Assembly: GCF_000344155.1 (NCBI RefSeq) | Contig: NZ_BAOQ01000029.1 | Span: 25,719 to 89,718 of the forward strand | Source of the DNA: Gordonia paraffinivorans NBRC 108238 | GTDB lineage: Bacteria > Actinomycetota > Actinomycetes > Mycobacteriales > Mycobacteriaceae | DNA length: 64,000 nt | Reading direction: 5' to 3' | Part shown: positions 11,201 to 17,713 of the stretch, piece after piece | How the letters are laid out: each line of letters opens with the position of its first letter | How positions within the stretch are numbered: the first letter of the stretch is position 1 | Notes under the pieces: generated by a model | The model's input: the letters and a program-made list of their open reading frames with translations, nothing else | What the model was told of the DNA's origin: nothing | The model's database searches: none | Position numbers and translations under genes: made by a program

Positions 11201-12212
11201 CGCGGGGATGGTCGATGACGTCGTAGACGCGCTCGACCGCGGCGCGGGCGAGTTGGGCGTTGACGATGAGATTGGTGAGCAGGCGTGCGATGCCGGTCAT
11301 CGTCGTGACGTAGGTGGTGAAGGCGAGGAAGGTGCCGACGGTGATCGCCCCGGTCATCGTGAGGTGCCCGCCGAGGACGATGACGCCGACCATCCCCAGC
11401 TGCGGGATGGCGGCGAGGGTCGGGGTGAACCGGGAGTTGATGCGGGCGGCGCGCATCCGCCGGGAGAACAGCGTGCGGCAGCGGCCGACGAGGGTGTCGA
11501 CGGCGCGGTCCTCCTGCCCGAAGCCCTTCACGACGCGGACCCCGGTGACGGTCTCCTCGACGTGCTGGGCGACGTCGGCGGCCGCCTGCTGGGCCGACCA
11601 GGTCGCGGCGAACAGGCGGCGCCGGGTGCGGAACACCTCGAGCGCGATGAGCGGGGCGATCACCAGCGCGACCACGGTCAGCAGCGGCGACAGGTAGGCC
11701 ATGATCACCAGCGCGACCACCAGCTGCACCGCGGCGCCGAGTGACAACGGGGCCATGGCGAGCAGTCCCTGGACCACCTGGATGTCGGAGATGGACCGGG
11801 ACACGATCTGGCCGGTGCGTATGCGGTGCTGGCTGCGGCCGTCGAGGTGCAGGAGGGTGTCGAGCAGGCGCAGTCGCAACGCGTTCTGCACGTTGACCGC
11901 GAGTCGGCCCGCGAAGAGGCGCCGACCGAGGTGGCACGCATAACGGACGACGGCGAACACGACCAGCGCCGTGACGAAGGTCGACAGTGCGAGGTCGTCG
12001 TCGACGACGCCGGTCGCCCGGTCCATGGCCCCCTTGGCCAGGAGCGGCAGGACGGCGTCGGCGGCCACTCCGAGCATGGTGACGGTCAGGGTCACCACGG
12101 CGATACGCCGATACCGCCAGGCCTCGCCCAGCAGTTTGCGTATCCAACCGGGCGAGCTGGTGACGGTGGTGTCGGGTGCTGCGGCGTCGGGCGTGGTGGG
12201 CTCCGATCTCAC
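8265..12212 (-). CDS. Single-chain double ABC exporter (TMD-NBD-TMD-NBD)
   Basis: Membrane exporter of 1315 residues in which two half-transporters are fused, as in eukaryotic full-length ABC proteins; most bacterial homologues are two genes. First half: six-helix membrane domain, Walker A GPPGSGKST (about 392), signature LSGGQ (about 509), Walker B ending LVLDD (about 531). A charged Pro-rich linker of roughly 100 residues follows. Second half: membrane domain, Walker A GRTGAGKST (about 1066), signature LSSGQ (about 1170), Walker B LLLDE (about 1187). The Asp after the first Walker B replaces the catalytic Glu, so one ATP site is probably degenerate. The GTG start overlaps the upstream stop by 4 bp (translational coupling). 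A weak 7-bp hairpin (8242-8261) follows the stop. Substrate unknown (drug or lipid exporter class). Confidence 0.9.
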   Translation of the reverse strand: MRSEPTTPDAAAPDTTVTSSPGWIRKLLGEAWRYRRIAVVTLTVTMLGVAADAVLPLLAKGAMDRATGVVDDDLALSTFVTALVVFAVVRYACHLGRRLFAGRLAVNVQNALRLRLLDTLLHLDGRSQHRIRTGQIVSRSISDIQVVQGLLAMAPLSLGAAVQLVVALVIMAYLSPLLTVVALVIAPLIALEVFRTRRRLFAATWSAQQAAADVAQHVEETVTGVRVVKGFGQEDRAVDTLVGRCRTLFSRRMRAARINSRFTPTLAAIPQLGMVGVIVLGGHLTMTGAITVGTFLAFTTYVTTMTGIARLLTNLIVNAQLARAAVERVYDVIDHPRDPGEEATGTLPDGPLGVELADVSFAHHTHDADDPPAVLRGIDLRIEPGECVAIVGPPGSGKSTIADLVSRFERPDRGTIAIVGPDAEYPIEDLSPRALHSALAVVFDEPFLFSDTITANIAMGAGVDTSDLSPAERAALDERVAAAAAAADAAEFVEALPQGYDTVVGERGLTLSGGQRQRIALARALFADPRILVLDDATSAVDASTESRILGRLREERRTMLVLAHRRSTLVLADRVAVLDEGRIAAVGTVAELEATSPRFRELMSSVTVDPNADDEIPTPPEPTPEDIEKLWPTTHLATSDAAGPAGSPATPRPGARGGGMGSALGSMPETPELRQQLDLLPPADEQPRVDVAEVRRENPVFTLRGLLRPVSWLLAAALVAVGVDTLAGLAFPSIARSVIDAAGHEDAFTLWWAALGGLALVGVGWIAAAALTMTSTRAGERVLFGLRIRSYAHIQRLGLDYYERELSGRIMTRMTTDIDALSSFLQTGLTSAVVAVLTLVGVMAALLITGPSLGLLVLPVFPFLIAATVVFRRVASRAYTRARELISSVNADFQENIAGIKTTQSYLRTDAAQRRFAQRSAEWVAARMVSQRAIATYFPLITLMSDLATAVALGVGAGLVAGGSLSAGTLVAFVLYLTMLFGPVQQLSQVFDGYQQASVGLRRIGDLLRTRSSLRTDPDDVPAPAGGFAGKVDFEGVGFRYEGTRADALSDVDLHIPAGTSLALVGRTGAGKSTIVKLLARFYDPTSGRILVDGTDIGGIVLSDYRRRLGLVPQEPHLFTGTVADNIAYGRPDADRATIARAAAAVGALPMIAALPGAMNHPVGERGRGLSSGQRQLIALARAELVDPDILLLDEATATLDQATEAKVLAAGRAMTRRRTSVIVAHRLATAARADTIAVVDRGRIVERGTHEQLLALDTLYRGFWEAGVNPDEAPDVELPNPVPQPGAEASTTPDHGPDNSTRQLVDTDPHAGI

Positions 12213-12934
12213 CGCGAGCCGGGCGGCAACCCGTCGGAGTCGCCCACGACCTCGGCGTCGAGCACCCAGAACGGCGGCGGAGGACCGAAGGCCTCCCGCG
12301 CGTTGTGGATCACCTTGCGGCCCAGCGCCCGGCTGCCGGCGCCGCCGATGACGGCGCCGATCCCCGCGGGCATGAGCTTGCCGACGATGAGCGGCGCGCG
12401 CCGGATCGCGTACTTGCGGACGAGTTTGTTGACCAGGGTCTTGTTGAGCCTGGTCATCGCGCCCGACGGCAGTGCGACACCGCCGAGGCGGCGCAGCGGG
12501 CCGCCTCGGGTGCCGACCACCCGGCCGAGTGCGAGGACGCCCTCCTCGCCGAGCGCCACCGTCAGCACCAGGGCCTTGCGACGCTCGGTCTCGTGCAGCG
12601 CGATGCCGTGGACCTCGGCGATCGACAGCGCGAGCAGGGCCGACGCCTCGAGGAAGAACGCGGTGTCGCCGGTCAGCGCGCCGAACGCCGTCATGGTCCC
12701 GACGCCGGGGATCGCCGCTGCGGCGCCGACCGCCCCTCCCGACCCCGTCACCGCGGCCAGGTAGCGCTTCTCGAGGCGTTCGATGATCTGCGCGGGCGTC
12801 TCGTCGGGATACTTGCGCCGCAACGAGTCCACGTACTTCTTGACCGCCGGGGCCTGCAGGCGCTGCGCGCGGTCGAGGAGGCCTCCGGTGACCTCGACGG
12901 CCTTGCCCGGGGCCTTGGGGGTGGTGTCTGTCAT
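12209..12934 (-). CDS. Conserved protein of unknown function (weakly EcsC-like)
   Basis: 241 residues. I do not recognise a firm family. The N-terminal third is charged and helical (LLDRAQRLQAPAVKKYVDSL). The middle carries a Gly/Ala-rich hydrophobic stretch AVGAAAAIPGVGTMTAFGAL and a second apolar helix FFLEASALLALSIAEVHGIAL. Near the C-terminus is another Gly-rich segment, GKLMPAGIGAVIGGAGSRALG. This alternation resembles EcsC-type proteins, which occur beside ABC exporters in other bacteria, but the match is only by eye. It overlaps both neighbours by 4 bp (ATGA and GTGA junctions), so it is made in step with the exporter and the thiol reductase. Inference: a membrane-associated accessory of the exporter. 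Confidence 0.7.
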   Translation of the reverse strand: MTDTTPKAPGKAVEVTGGLLDRAQRLQAPAVKKYVDSLRRKYPDETPAQIIERLEKRYLAAVTGSGGAVGAAAAIPGVGTMTAFGALTGDTAFFLEASALLALSIAEVHGIALHETERRKALVLTVALGEEGVLALGRVVGTRGGPLRRLGGVALPSGAMTRLNKTLVNKLVRKYAIRRAPLIVGKLMPAGIGAVIGGAGSRALGRKVIHNAREAFGPPPPFWVLDAEVVGDSDGLPPGSR

Positions 12935-13989
12935 GAGCGCGGTACCCAGTTCTCTTCGGGCACGACCTCCTCGGGTCGTGGCGGGCCGGGCGGGGTGCCG
13001 TCGCCGAACGGACGGCCCCCGAGTTCCTCGCGGTGATGCGGGGTCAGCCACCCGCGCAGGTCGGGCCCCTTGGGCACGATCTGCGTCGGGTTTATGTCGG
13101 TGTGGACGATGTAGTAGTGCTGCTTGATCTGGGTGAAGTCGGTGGTGTCGCCGAAACCCGGGGTCTGGAAGAGGTCGCGCGCGTACGCCCACAGCACCGG
13201 CATCTCGCTCAGTTTGCTCCGGTTGCACTTGAAGTGGCCGTGGTAGACCGCGTCGAAGCGGGCGAGGGTGGTGAACAGGCGGATGTCGGCCTCGGTGATG
13301 GTGTCACCGACGAGGTAGCGCTGCGCAGAGAGCCGCTCGGACAGCTCGTCGAGCTTGGCGAACAGTCGGTCGTACGCCGACTCGTAGGCCTCCTGGCTGC
13401 CCGCGAAGCCGCAGCGATAGACGCCGTTGTTCACCTCGGTGTAGATCCCGTGGCTCACCTCGTCGATCTCGTCGCGCAAGGGTTCGGGGTAGAGATCCGG
13501 GGCGCCCTCGCGGTGGAACGCCTTCCATTCCAGCGAGAAGTCGATGGTGATCTGCGGGAAGTCGTTGGTCACGACCTCTCCGGTGGTGGTGTCGACGATG
13601 GCCGGCACCGTGATGCCCTTCGGGTACCCGGGGAACCGCTTCTCGTACGCGTCCTTGAGCCGGGGGATCTTCAGGACCGGGTCGACGCCGCCGGGATCGA
13701 GGTCGAAGGTCCACGAGTTCTTGTCGTGGGTCGGTCCGCAGAGTCCGAGGGAGATCGCGTCCTCGAGCCCCAGCAGGCGCCGGACGATCAGCGTGCGGTT
13801 GGCCCAGGGGCAGGCCCGGGCGGCGATGAGCCGGTACCGGCCCGCCTCGACCGGGTAGCCGTCGCGACCGTCCGCGGTGATGCGCGTCTCGATGTATTTC
13901 GTGTCCCGGACGAACTCCTGCCCGGTCATCACGTAGCTACCCTGCGCGTCGGTGCCGGCAGGGGTGGATTCGTCCGGCGATGGGGTCAT
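12931..13989 (-). CDS. Xi-class glutathione S-transferase / glutathionyl-hydroquinone reductase-like protein
   Basis: Thioredoxin-fold enzyme of the YqjG/ECM4 family (352 residues) that reduces thiol-conjugated hydroquinones. The catalytic cysteine lies in ACPWANRTLI, matching the family CPWA motif. The central PAIVDTTTGEVVTNDFPQI segment and the C-terminal FDAVYHGHFKCN are also family hallmarks. The ATG at 13989 follows GTGGAG by five bases and is preferred to longer options. Mycobacteriales make mycothiol rather than glutathione, so the physiological thiol is uncertain. It is the first gene of an operon with the unknown protein and the double ABC exporter, and is divergent from a padR gene across a 24-bp palindrome. 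Inference: a detoxification-plus-export unit. Confidence 0.85.
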   Translation of the reverse strand: MTPSPDESTPAGTDAQGSYVMTGQEFVRDTKYIETRITADGRDGYPVEAGRYRLIAARACPWANRTLIVRRLLGLEDAISLGLCGPTHDKNSWTFDLDPGGVDPVLKIPRLKDAYEKRFPGYPKGITVPAIVDTTTGEVVTNDFPQITIDFSLEWKAFHREGAPDLYPEPLRDEIDEVSHGIYTEVNNGVYRCGFAGSQEAYESAYDRLFAKLDELSERLSAQRYLVGDTITEADIRLFTTLARFDAVYHGHFKCNRSKLSEMPVLWAYARDLFQTPGFGDTTDFTQIKQHYYIVHTDINPTQIVPKGPDLRGWLTPHHREELGGRPFGDGTPPGPPRPEEVVPEENWVPRS

Positions 13990-14040
13990 GGGCTCCACAG
14001 TAATGATGCGCGTCGACAGACGCCGCGACCTTGACACTCG

Positions 14041-14064
14041 CGAATATTCCAGCTGGAATATTCG
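14041..14064. promoter_or_regulatory. 24-bp perfect palindrome, candidate PadR operator
   Basis: Half-site CGAATATTCCAG (14041-14052) is followed by its exact inverse complement (14053-14064). A TTGACA at 14031-14036 lies just upstream on the plus strand, so the palindrome covers the spacer and -10 of the likely padR-efflux promoter. AT-rich dyads of this kind are typical of PadR operators. It also sits upstream of the divergent minus-strand operon starting at 13989. Confidence 0.7.
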
Positions 14065-14167
14065 GCACGGGAGACCGGGGTTCGCACGAATCCCGACCGT
14101 CGTACCGCGGCGGGGCGCGCCGGATCGGCGGCATCGGCATCGGACCCACAGGCATCAGGAGGCGGTC

Positions 14168-14836
14168 GTGGCACGTTCTGAGCGCCCCGTGCTCGGACCG
14201 GTGGCGATCCTCGTGCTCGGACTGCTCGACGAGCGTCCGATGCACCCCTACGAGATGGTGCAGACGACCCTCGCACGCCAGGAGGACCGCCTGGCCAAGT
14301 TCCGTGCGGGCACGCTCTATCACGCGGTCGACCGGCTCGCCGGGCAAGGACTCATCGAGGTGTGCGAGGTCCGGCGCGAGGGCAACCGGCCCGAACGCAC
14401 CGTCTACGCGATCACCGAGGCGGGCCGGACCGCGCTCACCCACAACCTCGAGCGCATCCTCGAGACCCCGGCCGAGGAATACCCCGGGCTCTACCTCGCG
14501 CTGTCGGAGGCCCACGGGCTCCCGCGGCAGCGGGTGATCGAGCTCCTCGGACGCCGCATCGCCGCGATGCGGGCCGAACTCGACGACGTCGCCGCGATGG
14601 CGGCCGAGGCGCGGGCGTCGGGCAAGCCGGAGATGTTCGTGCTCGACCTCGGCTGCCGCGTCGCGACGCTGACCGCGCAGCTCGCCTGGCTCGACGACCT
14701 CGTCGACCGCCTCCGCGACAACCGCATCGAGTGGCTCGACGACCCGGATTCGCCGTATCGCACCGGATCGACCCCGCCGGTGACCGGAACGGCCGGGACC
14801 GCCGCGGTCCCAGACGAAACACAGACCACCCGGTGA
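14168..14836 (+). CDS. PadR-family transcriptional regulator
   Basis: Winged-helix repressor, 222 residues. The N-terminal domain VLGPVAILVLGLLDERPMHPYEM plus TLYHAVDRLAGQGLIE (residues about 10-65) is the PadR signature, and the C-terminal half is the helical dimerisation and ligand domain (Vir_act_alpha_C type). The GTG at 14168 has a perfect AGGAGG five bases before it; longer in-frame starts would run through the palindrome and are rejected. It lies 73 bp before an efflux pump on the same strand, the classical arrangement for a ligand-responsive repressor of that pump. The last 25 residues are Thr/Pro/Ala-rich and probably disordered. Confidence 0.9.
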   Translation: MARSERPVLGPVAILVLGLLDERPMHPYEMVQTTLARQEDRLAKFRAGTLYHAVDRLAGQGLIEVCEVRREGNRPERTVYAITEAGRTALTHNLERILETPAEEYPGLYLALSEAHGLPRQRVIELLGRRIAAMRAELDDVAAMAAEARASGKPEMFVLDLGCRVATLTAQLAWLDDLVDRLRDNRIEWLDDPDSPYRTGSTPPVTGTAGTAAVPDETQTTR

Positions 14837-14909
14837 CGCCAGATCGCTCGGGAACCACAGCCCACCCGGGGTCCATGCCCCGCTCAGAGACAAGAAGGTC
14901 GAGTAACCG

Positions 14910-16436
14910 ATGACCACTCCCGACGCCGGAGTCGGCGGCACCTCGGTGACCACGCGCCCATGGGCGGCGCTGATGGCGCTGTGCGTGGGTTTCTTCATGA
15001 TCCTCGTCGACATGACGATCGTCGCGGTCGCCCAGCCGCGCATCCAGGCCGACCTGGACACCGACGTCAACGGGGTGGTGTGGGTGACCAGCGCCTACCT
15101 GCTGACGTATGCCGTGCCGCTGCTCATCACGGGTCGTCTCGGCGACAAGTTCGGGCCGAAGAGCATGTACCAGATCGGCCTCGTCGTCTTCACCATCGCG
15201 AGCGTGTGGTGCGGCCTGTCGTCGTCGATCGGCGAACTGATCGCCGCCCGCGCCCTGCAGGGCATCGGCGCCGCGCTGATCACGCCGCAGACGATGTCGC
15301 TCATCACGCGAATCTTCCCGCCGGAGAAGCGCGGTGCGGCGATGGGCATCTGGGGCACGGTGGCCGGTGTCGCCACCCTCGTCGGACCGCTGCTCGGCGG
15401 CGTCCTGACCGACGCCCTCGGCTGGGAGTGGATCTTCTTCATCAACCTCCCCGTGGGCATCGCCGGCCTGGTGCTGGCCGCGGTCCTCGTCCCGCAGGTC
15501 GAGACCCACGACCACCAGTTCGACTGGATCGGCGTAGTGCTGTCGGCGGTCGGCCTGTCCGCGCTGGTGTTCGGAATCCAGGAGGGCGAGAGCTTCGACT
15601 GGGCGGGGTGGATCTGGGCGCTCATCGTCGCCGGCGTGGCCTTCTGCGGCGCATTCGTCTGGTGGCAGTCGCGCATCCGAACCGAGCCGCTGCTCCCGCT
15701 GTCGCTCTTCCGCGACCGCAACTTCTCGCTCGCCACCGTCGGCATCGCCTCGATGGGATTCGCGATGTCGGCGATGATGATCCCGCTGACCTTCTTCCTG
15801 CAGCTCGTGGGCGGGATGTCGCCCACGGAGTCGGCGGTCGTCATGGTGCCCATGGCGATACTGACCGGCATCCTGGCGCCGATCGTCGGCCGCATGGTCG
15901 ACCGCGTGCATCCGCGTGCGATCGTCTCCACCGGCCTGGCGCTGTCGGCCATCTCGATCGGCTGGCTGGGTGTGATCTGCCGGCCGGAGACCCCGGTGTG
16001 GCAGATCGTCGCGCCGTTGTGCCTGATGGGCATCGCGTCCGCCGGCGTGTGGGCGCCGCTGGCGGCCACCGCGACCCGCAACCTGCCGTGGCATCAGGCC
16101 GGCGCCGGTGCGGGCGTCTACAACACGTTGCGGGTGATCGGGTCCGTCCTCGGCTCGGCGATGATCGGGGCGCTGCTGCAGTCGCGACTGGCCGCCGAGC
16201 TGCCGGGCGTCGACGCCGCGGCGGCACAGGACGGCACAGGCGGCGCCCGGCTGCCGGAGTTCCTCCGCGAGGGCTTCGCCGAGGCGATGGGGCAGTCGCT
16301 GTACCTGCCCGCCGCCGCGCTGGTCGTCGGTGTGGTCGCGACGTTGTTCTTCGTGCGTCCGGCACACCAGATGCCGCCGGGGGCGCCCGCCGCTCCGGCC
16401 GACGTCGCCCCGGACGGCGCGACCCACGCCGGGTAG
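14910..16436 (+). CDS. MFS drug:H+ antiporter of the DHA2 (EmrB/QacA) family
   Basis: Inner-membrane multidrug exporter of 508 residues with about 14 hydrophobic segments. Motif VDMTIVAVAQPRIQADL in helix 1 and the loop GRLGDKFGPKSMYQIG (MFS motif A) are diagnostic, and helix 5 carries the antiporter motif around GVATLVGPLLGGVLTDALGW (motif C). A GAAGG ribosome site precedes the ATG. It is probably co-transcribed with and repressed by the upstream PadR. Substrates cannot be read from the sequence. Confidence 0.92.
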   Translation: MTTPDAGVGGTSVTTRPWAALMALCVGFFMILVDMTIVAVAQPRIQADLDTDVNGVVWVTSAYLLTYAVPLLITGRLGDKFGPKSMYQIGLVVFTIASVWCGLSSSIGELIAARALQGIGAALITPQTMSLITRIFPPEKRGAAMGIWGTVAGVATLVGPLLGGVLTDALGWEWIFFINLPVGIAGLVLAAVLVPQVETHDHQFDWIGVVLSAVGLSALVFGIQEGESFDWAGWIWALIVAGVAFCGAFVWWQSRIRTEPLLPLSLFRDRNFSLATVGIASMGFAMSAMMIPLTFFLQLVGGMSPTESAVVMVPMAILTGILAPIVGRMVDRVHPRAIVSTGLALSAISIGWLGVICRPETPVWQIVAPLCLMGIASAGVWAPLAATATRNLPWHQAGAGAGVYNTLRVIGSVLGSAMIGALLQSRLAAELPGVDAAAAQDGTGGARLPEFLREGFAEAMGQSLYLPAAALVVGVVATLFFVRPAHQMPPGAPAAPADVAPDGATHAG

Positions 16437-16516
16437 CGCGACTCACAGCGGGGGCCGGCCGGCGCCGGAGCGCGCGTCCCACGATCTGTCGGGACCCGAC
16501 CGTATGGTTTGTCACC

Positions 16517-17713
16517 ATGCGGATCGTCCACACCTCCGACTGGCACCTGGGCCGGACGTTTCACGGTGTCGACCTCCTCGACGACCAGCGTCGTGCACTG
16601 AGCCACCTGGCGGCCCTGGTCGCCGAGGAGGCCGCCGACGCCGTGGTCGTCGCGGGCGACGTCTACGACCGCTCGGTTCCGTCCGCCGACGCGGTGCAGG
16701 TCTATGACGAGGGCCTGGCGCAGATCGCCGCCGCGGGTGCGCAGATCGTGGTGACGTCGGGCAACCACGACTCGGCCACGCGCCTCGGTGCGGGCTCCTC
16801 GTTCGCCGCCGCCGGTGGGCTCCACCTGCGGACCTCGATCGGTTCCATCGCCGACCCGGTGATCCTGACCGACGCCCACGGCGAGGTCGCGGTGTACGGC
16901 ATCCCGTACCTCGAACCCGACACCGCCCGGCGGCAACTCGGCATCGACGAGGCCTGCGGGCACACCGCGGTGCTCGAGGCCGCCATGGACCGCGTCCGCG
17001 CCGACCTCGCCGGTCGCGACGCCCGGTCGGTGGTCGTCGCACACGCCTTCGTCAGCGGCGCCGCGGCGTCGGGGTCGGAACGCTCGATCAGCGTCGGGGG
17101 AGTGGAAACCGTTGCCGCCGAAGTGTTCTCCGGCGCCGACTATGTCGCCCTGGGGCACCTTCACTCGCCGCAGCGGGTCACCGACACCGTGCGATACAGC
17201 GGTTCGCTGTTGCCGTACTCGTTCGGCGAGCGCACGCACCGCAAGGCGGTCTGGGTCATCGACCTCGACGCCGACGGCGTGGCGGAGGTCCGCAAGCGTG
17301 AACTGCCGCTCGTGCGCGGGCTGAGTTCGCTGCGCGGCACGCTCGAGGAGTTGCTGACCGACGACCGCTTCGCCGACGCCGAGGACCACTACGTGGAGGC
17401 GGCCCTCACCGACGACGTCCGGCCGCTCGACGCGATGCGCCGGTTGCGTGAGCGTTTCCCGCACGCCGTCCACGTCCAGTGGGATCGTCCGCACGCCGGC
17501 TCGGGGATCGATTACCGGTCGCGCGTTCGCGGACGCACCGACGCGGAGATCATCCTCTCGTTCATCGAAGACGTCCGCGACGAACCGACCAAGGGGGAGC
17601 GGGCCATCATCGAGCGCGCACTGCGCGACGTGGTCGGCGAGCCGGAGGCCGACGCGACCGAGGGCGAGCTCGCGCTGTTCGCCCTCGACGCGATCGTCGC
17701 GGAGTCGGCATGA
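16517..17713 (+). CDS. sbcD: Exonuclease SbcD (nuclease subunit of SbcCD)
   Basis: Mn-dependent nuclease subunit, 398 residues, that with SbcC opens hairpins and trims double-strand ends. All metallophosphoesterase motifs are visible: HTSDWHLGR at the N-terminus, GDVYDR, SGNHDS, AHAFV and GHLHSP. The ATG at 16517 is preferred to longer frames because the protein begins exactly at MRIVHTSDWHLG. A TATGGT (16503-16508) ends nine bases before the start and no ribosome site is seen, so the mRNA may be leaderless. The stop overlaps the sbcC start (ATGA). Confidence 0.95.
   Translation: MRIVHTSDWHLGRTFHGVDLLDDQRRALSHLAALVAEEAADAVVVAGDVYDRSVPSADAVQVYDEGLAQIAAAGAQIVVTSGNHDSATRLGAGSSFAAAGGLHLRTSIGSIADPVILTDAHGEVAVYGIPYLEPDTARRQLGIDEACGHTAVLEAAMDRVRADLAGRDARSVVVAHAFVSGAAASGSERSISVGGVETVAAEVFSGADYVALGHLHSPQRVTDTVRYSGSLLPYSFGERTHRKAVWVIDLDADGVAEVRKRELPLVRGLSSLRGTLEELLTDDRFADAEDHYVEAALTDDVRPLDAMRRLRERFPHAVHVQWDRPHAGSGIDYRSRVRGRTDAEIILSFIEDVRDEPTKGERAIIERALRDVVGEPEADATEGELALFALDAIVAESA

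Noticed and set aside
9058..12147. A 1029-codon minus-strand frame inside the ABC exporter
   Set aside because: It is the second frame of the real exporter, Arg/Pro/His-rich with no motif.
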